Origin: Bacillota bacterium
GTDB taxonomy: Bacteria; Bacillota; UBA4882; UBA10575
DNA length: 48,502 bases
Direction of reading: 5' to 3'
Assembly: GCA_012839115.1 (NCBI GenBank)
Contig: DUNX01000045.1
Location: 1-48,502, forward strand
Made by a program: the position numbers and the translations under genes. Under the pieces are notes generated by a model. The model did not search any database and was not told where the DNA came from. It worked only from the letters and a program-made list of their open reading frames with translations. Shown here one piece after another: positions 1-7,841 of this stretch. Each line of letters opens with the position of its first letter. Position 1 is the first letter of the stretch.

Positions 1-1212
1 GCGGAGCAGTCGGAGATGAAGGACCTGCGGGACCAGTTGGCAAAGAACAAAGCCGCTTTGGTGGAAAAACTTTTGTTGGACCTGCTTAACGGCAATGCGG
101 TCACCAATATTGACGCCCAATTGGATTTTTTGGGGATCAGCGGGATCAACAACCGTGACTTTCAAGTGGCGGTGATTGAGATCCCTGAGAACCAACTCTT
201 GGAAATGAACGAAGAAGAGAAGTATCTCCTCAACTTGCACCTTTACCAACAGGTACAACGGTTGGCCAATGCCAGCGCTTACCGGAATTTTGTCGTCAAC
301 CACCATCGCAACCAAGTGGTACTAATCTTCATTGAACCGGATCACAATTTGCCCCTGCGCTTGGAGGAGATTTTATCCCAAGCGCATTTGGCGTTGAAAT
401 ATTCGCTCGCTTGCGGCTTGGGCCGTCCCTACCGGGATCTGGCGGACTTGGCCGTTTCCTACCGGGAGGCGTGTTCCGCGTTGCAATACCGGTATTTATA
501 CGGGATGAATCAGGTTTTCTTTATTAACGATCTTAATCCGGATGGTCAATCCTATCATAAAATCCTCAATGCGCTTCACCGCCATCCGATTTTTGACAAT
601 ATAAAAATTGGCGCGGCTTCAGCCATTGAAGAGGATTTGGAAAGGATCATCCATCAGATATGCCTGGCCAAATTGAATCCGGAATTAACAAAGATGGTGG
701 CCAGCAATTTAATCCTGTTGACCCTTGCCACCCTGAACGAACTGGGGTATAACGCCGGAGAAATCTTTGGCGCCAATGACACGACCCTGGTCGACCTGGA
801 GCAGGTGGAAAGCTTGGATGAGTTGAAGCGGCTTTTGCATTCCTTTTTTACCCGGATTAATAATCATATCCGGCGAAAACGCGCTTCCCTCAATCATCGA
901 CTGGTGGAGGAGATCCGGCGGTATCTGGATGAGAATTTCGCCGCAGATATTACCCTTTCCGCCATGGCCAACCGTTATCATATCAGCCCCAGCTATCTCA
1001 GTCTCTTATTTACGGAACAGACCGGGAAGAATTTCATTGATTATCTAACCGAACGCCGGATCAAGAAAGCCAAAGAATTGCTGAAACATACCGGCCTGAA
1101 AATTTATGAGGTCGCCAATGCCGTTGGCTATAAGGATTCGTTTTATTTCAGCAATTGCTTTAAAAAGGTGGCGGGGATGTCGCCCAGCGAATACCGGGAG
1201 AATACCAAGTGA
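1..1212 (+). CDS. Response regulator with AraC-type DNA-binding domain, 5' truncated by the window edge
   Basis: The frame is open to base 1, so the ATG at 16 is probably internal and the N-terminal receiver domain lies outside the window. About 403 residues are visible. The last 100 or so form a double helix-turn-helix AraC domain: the segment around IRRYLDENF opens it, and the second helix-turn-helix ends in the familiar VGYKDSFYFSNCFKK and GMSPSEYR signatures. The central 200 residues resemble the helical/GGDEF-like linker of YesN-type response regulators, which pair with a membrane histidine kinase and usually control sugar uptake genes. The kinase and targets are not visible here. Domain identity is firm; the regulon is unknown. 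Confidence 0.88.
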   Translation, partial: AEQSEMKDLRDQLAKNKAALVEKLLLDLLNGNAVTNIDAQLDFLGISGINNRDFQVAVIEIPENQLLEMNEEEKYLLNLHLYQQVQRLANASAYRNFVVNHHRNQVVLIFIEPDHNLPLRLEEILSQAHLALKYSLACGLGRPYRDLADLAVSYREACSALQYRYLYGMNQVFFINDLNPDGQSYHKILNALHRHPIFDNIKIGAASAIEEDLERIIHQICLAKLNPELTKMVASNLILLTLATLNELGYNAGEIFGANDTTLVDLEQVESLDELKRLLHSFFTRINNHIRRKRASLNHRLVEEIRRYLDENFAADITLSAMANRYHISPSYLSLLFTEQTGKNFIDYLTERRIKKAKELLKHTGLKIYEVANAVGYKDSFYFSNCFKKVAGMSPSEYRENTK

Positions 1213-1249
1213 CTGTGCCGGCCGGCATTTGGTCGGCATAAACATAAAT

Positions 1250-1280
1250 CCCGGCCACCATGAGCCGGGAAACTCTTGTT
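1250..1280. terminator. Probable bidirectional terminator hairpin between the AraC regulator and tRNA-Arg
   Basis: CCCGGC (1250-1255) and GCCGGG (1264-1269) form a stem with a loop of 8 nt. In the minus direction the stem is followed by ATTTATGTTT, which would serve tRNA-Arg. In the plus direction the tail AAACTCTTGTTATT is weaker, and would serve the regulator gene. Confidence 0.5.
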
Positions 1281-1285
1281 ATTAC

Positions 1286-1362
1286 TGGCGCGCCTGAGAG
1301 GATTCGAACCTCTGGCCTACGGATTAGAAGTCCGTTGCTCTATCCTGCTGAGCTACAGGCGC
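1286..1362 (-). tRNA. tRNA-Arg (anticodon UCU)
   Basis: On the minus strand a full cloverleaf can be read: acceptor GCGCCTG/CAGGCGC, D-arm GCTC..GAGC, anticodon stem ACGGA/TCCGT with loop CTTCTAA (anticodon TCT), T-arm AGAGG-TTCGAAT-CCTCT, discriminator G, and an encoded CCA end. It is 77 nt including CCA. It stands alone, flanked by a promoter-like sequence and a hairpin. Confidence 0.97.
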
Positions 1363-1374
1363 GCTGCTTTATCA

Positions 1375-1403
1375 ATTTTATCATATTCTCCTGCCCGCCG
1401 CAA
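1375..1403 (-). promoter_or_regulatory. Putative sigma-A promoter of tRNA-Arg
   Basis: Read on the minus strand, TTGCGG (-35 like) and TAAAAT (-10 like) are separated by exactly 17 nt. The -10 lies about a dozen bases upstream of the mature tRNA 5' end. Inferred from consensus and position only. Confidence 0.45.
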
Positions 1404-1497
1404 TCCCCTGCAGGTGAATTTTCAACCCCACAGGCCATCTGTGCATGTTGCCCCGCCTCTTGTCAACACTGGTTGTCTTTTCCTTTTCGTGTTTTTT

Positions 1498-1506
1498 TGT
1501 TATACT
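1498..1506 (+). promoter_or_regulatory. Extended -10 promoter upstream of the HEPN gene
   Basis: TGTTATACT at 1498-1506 fits the extended -10 form (TGn-TATACT), about 35 nt upstream of the ATG at 1542. No good -35 hexamer lies at the normal spacing, which is tolerated by extended -10 promoters. Confidence 0.4.
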
Positions 1507-1541
1507 ATTATGAGGAAACCGGTTTAAGGAGGTAAGGCTTG

Positions 1542-1865
1542 ATGGAAAAAACCGCCACGATCCTGGAGTTGATAAAAAAAGATTGCCTTGACATCCAAAG
1601 CCTGGTTACAGGCATTGGCAAGCAAGAGTTTCTGGCAAGCCCACAGGTGAATATGGCGGTAACCATGTCCCTTTTCAGTATCGCTGAACTCAGTAAGACA
1701 TTACCGTCGGAGTTTCATACAAACTTTTCCCACCTGCCATGGGAAAATGTGATCACCCTTAATGCCGCCGCCCACGAAAATAAATGCATCGATCTGGAGG
1801 AGGTTTGGGCGATCGCCACCGGGGAAATCAGAAAGATTTTACATTTTATCAACTCCTATGAATAG
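1542..1865 (+). CDS. HEPN-domain (HepT/DUF86-like) protein with degenerate active site
   Basis: This 107-residue all-helical protein has the layout of HepT toxins: N-terminal helices, a central segment after PWENV, and the C-terminal block AAAHENKCIDLEEVW, which parallels the HepT block with HEYFGIDLE. HEPN RNases use R-x4-6-H with a Tyr two residues after the His. Here the His is kept, but the Arg position is Leu and the Tyr position is Asn, so RNase activity is doubtful. No MntA-type nucleotidyltransferase antitoxin gene is adjacent. The start at ATG 1542 is preceded by AAGGAGG (1526-1532); a TTG at 1539 is also possible. It may be an inactive remnant or a repurposed HEPN adaptor. Confidence 0.6.
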   Translation: MEKTATILELIKKDCLDIQSLVTGIGKQEFLASPQVNMAVTMSLFSIAELSKTLPSEFHTNFSHLPWENVITLNAAAHENKCIDLEEVWAIATGEIRKILHFINSYE

Positions 1866-1911
1866 CCGGGGCCAGCAACAATAGCCGGTCAAAACCCTCC
1901 TGCAGCCAACG

Positions 1912-1943
1912 AAAAGCCCCGGCCAAAGACGCCGGGACTCTTT
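1912..1943. terminator. Bidirectional terminator between the HEPN gene and the small membrane-protein gene
   Basis: GCCCCGGC (1916-1923) and GCCGGGACT (1931-1939) form a GC-rich stem. It is flanked by A-rich sequence on the left and CTCTTT on the right, so it can end convergent transcripts: HEPN (plus, ending 1865) and the microprotein (minus, ending 1967). On the minus strand the stem is followed by CTTTT. Confidence 0.6.
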
Positions 1944-1966
1944 CCCTATTACACGAAAACGTATTT

Positions 1967-2110
1967 TTATTTCGGGTTTGTGTCCATAAACTTCTTCAGC
2001 AGGGTTTTCCCGGTAATATAAAGAACCCAGCCAACAATCACCGCGGCGGATATTTGCTGCACGCAATAGACTACTATATCAAGAAAGTATAAAAGATTAC
2101 GCCAGAGCAT
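1967..2110 (-). CDS. Small single-pass membrane protein (47 aa), unknown function
   Basis: On the minus strand an ATG at 2110 follows a clear GGAGG (GGAGGTGGCTTGGGG-ATG) and opens a 47-residue frame ending at TAA 1967. The protein begins MLWRNLLYFLDIVVY and has one hydrophobic stretch (about residues 20-33, ISAAVIVGWVLYIT), then a basic, polar tail GKTLLKKFMDTNPK. A GC-rich hairpin terminator follows about 25 nt downstream. A good RBS, a membrane segment and its own terminator support a real gene. No family is recognised. The neighbouring cobO gene runs in the same direction about 80 nt further on but is probably not linked. Confidence 0.62.
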   Translation of the reverse strand: MLWRNLLYFLDIVVYCVQQISAAVIVGWVLYITGKTLLKKFMDTNPK

Positions 2111-2193
2111 CCCCAAGCCACCTCCGAACTGTTATCTCACACCAATTATGCCACAAATTCGGAGATTCTATACGGTGATTTGGCGTCTTAATA

Positions 2194-2694
2194 CTAATAC
2201 TCCACCCCCCGCCGGGCTTTTATCCCCTTTTGGTACGGGTGTTTAACCTCTTTCATCTCTGTGACCAGGTCCGCCCGGGCGATCAGTTCCTCCGGCATCG
2301 CGCGGCCGGTCAAGACCAGTTCCACCCCGGCCGGCAGGCTCTCAACAAACCCGAGCAGCGCGGATAAAGGAAGCAACCCCAGGTTGATGGTATGGCTGAT
2401 CTCGTCGAGGATCACCACCTGGCAACCGTTCTGTACGGCGGCCGCCGCCTCTTCCAGTCCCCGCCCGGCCAGGCGCTTTTCTTCTTCTGTGGGGGCGCGG
2501 TCGATAAGCCAGGAACCGCTCCCGTACTGGCGAACGCCGATCCCCAGCTTTCGCGCGGCTTTCACCTCCCCGCTTATCCCTTTCTTTAAAAACTGGAATA
2601 CCTCCACCTTCAACCCCTGCCCGCAGGCACGGAGGGCCAGGCCAAAGGCGGCGGTGGTTTTTCCTTTGCCGTCTCCTGTATATACCTGGATCAT
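2194..2694 (-). CDS. cobO: Cob(I)yrinic acid a,c-diamide / cobalamin adenosyltransferase (CobO/BtuR family)
   Basis: This 166-residue P-loop protein transfers the 5'-deoxyadenosyl group of ATP to reduced corrinoids. The N-terminus starts directly with the family's P-loop (IQVYTGDGKGKTTAAFGLA, residues 2-20). Further on are QFLKKG, the Walker-B-like VVILDEI followed by the typical GLLPLSALL, and the C-terminal LVTEMKEVKHPYQKGIKARRG. Length is normal for the short CobO form. The start overlaps the stop of amrS by 4 nt (ATGA), so the two are translationally coupled. No other cobalamin genes are in the window; the enzyme may act in salvage. Confidence 0.95.
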   Translation of the reverse strand: MIQVYTGDGKGKTTAAFGLALRACGQGLKVEVFQFLKKGISGEVKAARKLGIGVRQYGSGSWLIDRAPTEEEKRLAGRGLEEAAAAVQNGCQVVILDEISHTINLGLLPLSALLGFVESLPAGVELVLTGRAMPEELIARADLVTEMKEVKHPYQKGIKARRGVEY

Positions 2695-3728
2695 CTCTCC
2701 TCATCCCCTTCTGTGGGGAGAACCAGGTCAACCTCGCGTCCGCAGTTGCTGCACCGGCCTTGGTCAACCCCGGTCACCCGGGCGGCAAAGCCCGCCCTTT
2801 CTACCAACACCTGCCCGCAGTCCGGACAGTTTGTCCGGTTATACCCCGTACGGGCGTCAACAGCGCTGATATTGCCGATATAGACGTAATGCAGTTCTTC
2901 TTTCGCCAACTTAAAGGCGTTTTCCAGCACCCGCAGGGGTGTGGGCGGCAGTTCCAGTTGGTAATGGGGAAAATATCTGGAGAAATGAAGGGGAATCCTC
3001 CGGTCCAGGCCGGCCAGGAATCGGACCAGTTCCCTGATTTCTTCCTCCTGGTCGTTCTCCCCGGGGATCAGCAGGTTGGTCACTTCAAGATGCACCATTT
3101 TGGCCATAATTTCCGCGGCCTTCCGGACCGGGCCCACCCGGCCTTCACAATGCCTGCGGTAAAAACCATCCTCCCAGGCCTTAATATCCAGGTTCACCGC
3201 GTCGATGAAGGGCAACAATTCCCGCAGGGGCTCCGGGTTGAGGTAGCCGTTGGTCACCAGCACATTCTTTAAGCCTTTCTCCCGTGCCAGGCGGGCGGTG
3301 TCATATACGTACTCGTACCAGACCAGCGGCTCCGAATAGGTATAGGCCAAGCCGATATTGCCCCGGGCGCGGTAGTTATCCGCCAGTTCCACCAGGTTTT
3401 TTGGGGAAAGGTACTCCGTCGGGGCTTCCCCGTGGGCGATCTCCCAGTTCTGGCAGAACCCGCAACGCAAATTGCAGCCAACCGTCCCCACGGAAAGGAT
3501 CAACGCCCCCGGATAAAAATGGTACAAGGGTTTCTTCTCAATCGGGTCCAAAGCCAGGGCAGAGACCTGCCCGTAACTGGATAAACAAACCTTGTCACCG
3601 TGGCGAAAACGGACGCGGCAAAGGCCCCTCTCACCCTCCTGCAACCGGCAGGCTTGCGGGCAAAGGGTACAAAGTACCGCTCCCTCCGGCAAACGACGGG
3701 AGAAATGTGTTTCCTGTGGGGTTTGCAT
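2691..3728 (-). CDS. amrS: AmmeMemoRadiSam system radical SAM enzyme
   Basis: This 345-residue radical SAM enzyme belongs to the AmrS (PflA-like) family. Cysteines at C85-x3-C89-x2-C92 (CNLRCGFCQNW) form the 4Fe-4S/SAM site. The N-terminus has the family's Cys-rich segment (CTLCPQACRL..GLCRVR) and the substrate-proximal DPIEKKPLYHFYPG block. The C-terminus ends in a zinc-ribbon (NCPDCG..CSNCG). The family co-occurs with AMMECR1 and Memo/LigB-like proteins; the reaction was not established to my knowledge. It lies 38 nt downstream of the amrA fusion gene and overlaps cobO by 4 nt, so the three are probably one operon. Confidence 0.95.
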   Translation of the reverse strand: MQTPQETHFSRRLPEGAVLCTLCPQACRLQEGERGLCRVRFRHGDKVCLSSYGQVSALALDPIEKKPLYHFYPGALILSVGTVGCNLRCGFCQNWEIAHGEAPTEYLSPKNLVELADNYRARGNIGLAYTYSEPLVWYEYVYDTARLAREKGLKNVLVTNGYLNPEPLRELLPFIDAVNLDIKAWEDGFYRRHCEGRVGPVRKAAEIMAKMVHLEVTNLLIPGENDQEEEIRELVRFLAGLDRRIPLHFSRYFPHYQLELPPTPLRVLENAFKLAKEELHYVYIGNISAVDARTGYNRTNCPDCGQVLVERAGFAARVTGVDQGRCSNCGREVDLVLPTEGDEER

Positions 3729-3766
3729 TCTGCTTGATCCTTGTCCTTTCTCTTCCCTGTTGGTTA

Positions 3767-5176
3767 TTAATGATAACGCACGACCTCAAAACGTTCCAGT
3801 TCCACCGGTTCGTCCGGGCCAATCCCCGCCTTCCGCCGGGCAATGGCCACTTGTTCTTCAGGGGTCTCAATCCCTTCCAGGTTCGGGAGGAGAAGACCGC
3901 TGCGGCGTCCCCTGCGGACAATCACCCCGTATTTTTCCGGATCAAGGTCACCGGTTCCCCTGACCGGTTCCGGGGGCTTCAAGATATCTACGGAATAGAC
4001 CAGATCCTCCAGTTCGTCTTCGCTGACCGGCGGGAAGCGGGGATCCTGAAAAGCGGCGGCAAGGGCGTTCGCCATGATCTCCCGGGCAAGACTGCCCCGG
4101 GTGGGATAGACCGTCCCGATACAGCCCCTGAGTTCCCCGTGTTTTTTAATGGAAACAAAAACCCCGGCCCTCTGTGGTAACTCTTCCGGAAGTCCGGGCT
4201 CTGTCCCTGTCTCTGCCTCTCCCTCTTTTTTACGGAGGTAATTCTCCACTGTCCGGCGGGCTAAGCGCACCGGCGCCGATTCCTGCTGCCGGCGGGAGGC
4301 AACCTCTGCCGCTCTTTTTTCCTGCAGGGCGGGGAGGAGCCGGCGGGCCGGGTTTTCCGCCCCCGGAATGAATGTGGCCACCGCATAGCCCACGCCAAAG
4401 GGTCCTTCGTAACTTAAGACCTGGGTCTTAACCTCTAGGCCATCAAAGACCCCCAGCAGCATCAGGACCGACCGGTATCCGCACTCGGCAGCCTCTTCCA
4501 CCAGTTCGGGGTCAAGCCGGACAATCTCTTCCGTGCGGTTCTCCTGGAGCAGCTTGACCAGGAGGAGATCAAATTCTTTTCCCCGCGGGTTATAGGCGAC
4601 CGGCGCACCCGGAATCAGGCAATGGGAGAGGTCGCCGCTGGCCACCACCGCCACGCGCCGGGAGGTCTTTTTGATTGCCCGGCCGATGGCCACACCCAAA
4701 GCATACTGTTTCTCCGGAGGGTAATAATAGCAAATCCCGGTAGCCACTAAACGGAAGGGGTTCTCCGCCAGGAAAGAAAGGGGAACCACCACACCGTGGT
4801 CCAACCCGCGATTCAGCCCAAAGGAGGGGTATGTATCCCGGTTAAAAACCGTTGCTGACAGCCCTTCCGCCTCCACTTCGGCGGTAATTAGATCCACCAG
4901 TTCCCGGTCGTTCTGGAAGACCCAGGAGAGGCGCGAGCCGAATTGCCGGAGATCGCCCTCCAGGTTTTCGTCCCCTCTGACCGGCAACTCTGTTCCCAGG
5001 ACCGGTCCGTGGGGAGAAAAAACCACAACCGTCTCCGGGGATAAATCCTTGAAGATCCCGGCCAGCCTGTTCATGGCTGCGACGGTACTGGCGACTTTAT
5101 TGGTTTCCTCGCCCCCGATCTCCCTAATAATAATCGCGGCATGGGGGACCAGCGCACCAAAGAGCAACATGGCCAA
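3767..5176 (-). CDS. amrA: AmmeMemoRadiSam fusion: LigB/Memo-like dioxygenase-superfamily domain plus AMMECR1 domain
   Basis: The protein (469 residues) has two domains. Residues 1 to about 270 resemble class III extradiol dioxygenase/Memo proteins: a metal-binding type His in LVPHAAIII, then VVFSPHGPV, a LDHGVVVPL block and VAVVASGDLSHCL. Residues about 300-469 are an AMMECR1 domain with the signature GVFVSIKKHGELRGCIG, then DPRFPPV and YSVDIL. In many genomes these are separate genes (AmrB and AmrA), so one polypeptide plus AmrS would make a compact complete system. It is followed by amrS and probably cobO in one transcript. The N-terminal domain may be LigB rather than true Memo; activity is unknown. 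Confidence 0.9.
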   Translation of the reverse strand: MAMLLFGALVPHAAIIIREIGGEETNKVASTVAAMNRLAGIFKDLSPETVVVFSPHGPVLGTELPVRGDENLEGDLRQFGSRLSWVFQNDRELVDLITAEVEAEGLSATVFNRDTYPSFGLNRGLDHGVVVPLSFLAENPFRLVATGICYYYPPEKQYALGVAIGRAIKKTSRRVAVVASGDLSHCLIPGAPVAYNPRGKEFDLLLVKLLQENRTEEIVRLDPELVEEAAECGYRSVLMLLGVFDGLEVKTQVLSYEGPFGVGYAVATFIPGAENPARRLLPALQEKRAAEVASRRQQESAPVRLARRTVENYLRKKEGEAETGTEPGLPEELPQRAGVFVSIKKHGELRGCIGTVYPTRGSLAREIMANALAAAFQDPRFPPVSEDELEDLVYSVDILKPPEPVRGTGDLDPEKYGVIVRRGRRSGLLLPNLEGIETPEEQVAIARRKAGIGPDEPVELERFEVVRYH

Positions 5177-5183
5177 CCCTCCT

Positions 5184-6332
5184 TCAAAAATAATATCGTG
5201 TCTCTACCCAATATCCTTTCTCTGCAGAAGAATTAAATCCTCCCCAGGGGGCGATCCCCAACTGCCATCGCCATTTCTTTTTTTCCCCGCGGAGAACCAG
5301 GAGGGCGCCTTCCCGGACCTGCTCCGCTTTCCAGTGACGGAAGAGTTCGATCCGCACCCGGCACCCGGGAAAAACCCGCTGCCAGCGCAGGCCAGCCCGG
5401 AATCCGGGCTCCTCCCGCTCCTCCACTTCATCATCGGGATCGTACTCCCAGTAGTCCCGGCGGACGGCTTGCCTGTACGCCAGCATCCAACCGGTCGTCA
5501 TCTCCGGGGAGCGGGGATACTCCAAAATCCCGGTAATCTCCCACTCCTCCCGCTGCTTATTCTCCCCCCACTCCCGGAAGAGACGGGAACCCCTGGCTAC
5601 TAGGTGGGTGCGGTCGTTGATCTTCCATTCCCACCGGAAGTTCCAGTAGTTGCCCCATTCGTTCTTCCAGGCGTCCCCCGGATAGACCCCTGTGCTCTCC
5701 CGGTAACGCAGGGAAAAAAAGTGCCCGGCCGACCGGTGTTCACCTCCGGTTTCCAACTGTAGCTTGCGCCAGGAGTTTTTCGTCAGCCGCCGGTATTCTT
5801 TCTGCCTCCCTTTGAGCTCGCCCAACCAGGAAAAACCGGCCCGCCGCAGCCGGATCCTGGCCCCGGCTTCATGATAGGAGTATTCATCCAGGCGGGAAGA
5901 AACATGCGTGCGCTTCCCCGGAATAACCCGCCGCTCTTCTTCCCCCCACAACCGGCCGGACCAATTACGGCGGCTGGTGTTTTCAAGAAAGAACCGGGTC
6001 GCCAGGTAATTGCAGACCGGTTGGGTGGAAAACCGCCCCCACCCCCCGTACCACCAGTTGCCTTTGGCCTTCTTCCGGACCTCCGTCTGCAGGAAAGATA
6101 GGCGATCGTCGGCAGAGGGCTCGTTATAGACCAGCCGCCAGTTCCAGCGTAAATCCGGGATCCGGTACCCGAAGTTGTAGGCCGCCCGGGTGTAAAACCC
6201 CTCTCCCTCCTGGTACTTGTTTTTCCAGGTCAAGTTCCCCGGTTGCCAGGCGGCTTCAGCCGCGCCGGGGTTGATCAAAATAAGACCGCCAACAAGTAGC
6301 AGCCCTTTAAAGAGCAGTGTCCCTTTTTTCAC
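5184..6332 (-). CDS. Secreted protein, predicted outer-membrane-like beta-barrel; no recognised family
   Basis: I chose the GTG at 6332 because GGAGG lies 9 nt upstream and the protein then begins with a compact signal peptide (VKKGTLLFKGLLLVGG..NPGAAEA, cut before AWQPG). A longer frame to 6413 would put about 27 basic residues before it. The mature protein (about 355 residues) is rich in Trp, Tyr and Arg, has alternating polar/hydrophobic strands separated by charged turns, no Cys-rich or enzymatic motif, and ends in GYWVETRYYF, with a C-terminal Phe like the beta-signal of outer-membrane barrels. It sits between the amidase-GerMN gene and the amr genes on the same strand. Barrel topology is inferred; it could also be a surface beta-sandwich. 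Confidence 0.6.
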   Translation of the reverse strand: MKKGTLLFKGLLLVGGLILINPGAAEAAWQPGNLTWKNKYQEGEGFYTRAAYNFGYRIPDLRWNWRLVYNEPSADDRLSFLQTEVRKKAKGNWWYGGWGRFSTQPVCNYLATRFFLENTSRRNWSGRLWGEEERRVIPGKRTHVSSRLDEYSYHEAGARIRLRRAGFSWLGELKGRQKEYRRLTKNSWRKLQLETGGEHRSAGHFFSLRYRESTGVYPGDAWKNEWGNYWNFRWEWKINDRTHLVARGSRLFREWGENKQREEWEITGILEYPRSPEMTTGWMLAYRQAVRRDYWEYDPDDEVEEREEPGFRAGLRWQRVFPGCRVRIELFRHWKAEQVREGALLVLRGEKKKWRWQLGIAPWGGFNSSAEKGYWVETRYYF

Positions 6333-6396
6333 CTCTCTTCCCCTCCGCTTCCTCTTTATGGAAGAGAGTTTCGACACTGCCCTTCTTTTTCCTTTT

Positions 6397-7623
6397 TTAT
6401 CTATTCTCCCCAATCAGGTCAAAACGGGGACTAAGCGGTTCGCCCAGTACCAAATGGCCGCCCAGGGTCCCTTTTTCCCCGGCCACCAGGAGGGTGACTG
6501 ATTCCAGGTCCAGGTTGACGGCAAGGGTGTTGACGATGCTGTAAACAGCCAGCAATTCTGCGGTTCCTCCCTGTACCGCCGGCACCAGTTCCGCCTCTAA
6601 ATCAACCACCGCTGTTTTCCCGTTAACCCGGAGTTCCCGTACCCAACCACCGGGTGGCACCGCCGGGAGCAGTAGACTCTTTTCCCCGGGGCCGGCAAAA
6701 AGCTCTTCCAAAAGACGGCGGGCCAGGTCCGACCGGGTTTCTGCCCCGTCCGGCAGTTTCCTTTCCTCCGCCCATAACTCCGGACCCTTATTCTCCGGGG
6801 CTGCGAAATAAAGGTGGGCGGTTGCCGGCGACGGCCTTGCCAACACCGGCTTTTCCTGCCGGATTACCGGCACACCTCCGGCCCGTTCCCGTTTGCGGAG
6901 GAAATAACCGACCGTACCGGCAAAGATTGCCTCCGCCACCTGTTCGCGGTAGGCCTTATCCGCCAACAGCCTTTCTTCGCGGGGATTGGAGATAAAACCC
7001 ACCTCTACGGTGACCGCAGGCATCCGGGTAGCCTTCAACATCAGATAATCCGCAGCCACCGGCCGGCGCCGGTTAGGCCCGAGCCGGGCCGCCAGTTCAT
7101 CCTGGATGGCGGTGGCCAATTCCTTGCTCTCCGGGCTCCCGGCCTCGTAAAAGCACTGGGCGCCGGACCAGATGGACTGGGGAAAACTATTCACATGGAT
7201 GCTCAGCAAGAGGTCGGCCCCGCTCCGGTTGGCAATCCCGGCCCGGTGGGCCAGATCCCGGCTTTTCCTGGTGCCGCGGGAGAGATCACCCGTCTCGCCA
7301 TAATCCAGATCCTTCTCCCTGGTCATTACCACATAGACCCCCACCCGGGAAAAAAGACGGCGGAGCCTCAAGGCAATATCCAACGTGATCTCCTTTTCCG
7401 TCAAACCGCTCCTGCCCACCGCGCCGGGATCTCTCCCCCCGTGGCCGGCATCGATCACTACCGTCTTTCCTGTGACCACCCCCGGTAAAGGAACCGTTGT
7501 CCGGAGCGGCTCATCCTTCCCCACCAACCGCCATCCCAGGAAAAAACAGAGGAAAACCACTGCCAATACCCGGAAAACAGCCCGCGGCGAGATGATGGCC
7601 AAAAAAACAGGCGGCCGGGCCAC
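6397..7623 (-). CDS. N-acetylmuramoyl-L-alanine amidase (Amidase_3, CwlD-like) with C-terminal GerMN domain
   Basis: A peptidoglycan amidase of 408 residues. After an N-terminal membrane anchor (about residues 7-32) comes a zinc amidase domain: VVIDAGHGGRDPGA (first His ligand), LTEKEITLDIALRL, LLSIHVNSFP (second His) and VTVEVGFISNPREE (catalytic Glu). Residues about 300-400 match GerMN, the domain of the spore germination protein GerM (LRVNGKTAVVDLE, SIVNTLAVNL). CwlD makes muramic delta-lactam in the spore cortex, and GerM acts in the engulfing cell, so a sporulation or germination wall role is likely. The start is GTG. The upstream region holds a CCCGGG tandem array. Confidence 0.92.
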   Translation of the reverse strand: MARPPVFLAIISPRAVFRVLAVVFLCFFLGWRLVGKDEPLRTTVPLPGVVTGKTVVIDAGHGGRDPGAVGRSGLTEKEITLDIALRLRRLFSRVGVYVVMTREKDLDYGETGDLSRGTRKSRDLAHRAGIANRSGADLLLSIHVNSFPQSIWSGAQCFYEAGSPESKELATAIQDELAARLGPNRRRPVAADYLMLKATRMPAVTVEVGFISNPREERLLADKAYREQVAEAIFAGTVGYFLRKRERAGGVPVIRQEKPVLARPSPATAHLYFAAPENKGPELWAEERKLPDGAETRSDLARRLLEELFAGPGEKSLLLPAVPPGGWVRELRVNGKTAVVDLEAELVPAVQGGTAELLAVYSIVNTLAVNLDLESVTLLVAGEKGTLGGHLVLGEPLSPRFDLIGENR

Positions 7624-7758
7624 CGTGCTATCACTCCCTTGTCCGGTGTACTACGGGCACACGATACTGCGCGCGTGCGTTCGTATTTATGCATTTAAAA
7701 GATATGCCGGCCGACGGCGGCTTAGAAGTAACAGGTGCGTGCCCGCTTCCTCCAGAAA

Positions 7759-7841
7759 CCCGGGATGGTTGCCGCCCAGGGAGGTTATTTAGCCCGGGGA
7801 GGTTGTTAACCCGGGAAATTATTGGCCCGGGGTAATTGTTG
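7759..7841. repeat. Five-unit degenerate tandem repeat, CCCGGG-containing, upstream of the amidase gene
   Basis: Units of 16-18 bp start at 7759, 7775, 7793, 7810 and 7826. Each begins CCCGGG (the second is CCCAGGG) followed by an A/G-T rich tail such as GAGGTTGTTAA or AAATTATTGG. It lies in the 556-bp gap between the divergent amidase (minus) and speD (plus) genes, 136-218 bp upstream of the amidase start. The palindromic cores repeat about every 1.6 helical turns. It could be an operator array or a simple repeat expansion. The rest of the gap on this side (7624-7758) shows only an alternating purine-pyrimidine tract. Confidence 0.6.

Noticed and set aside
2261-2869. Plus-strand frame of 202 codons over cobO and amrS
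   Set aside because: Shadow of two clear genes on the other strand, with no RBS or domain.
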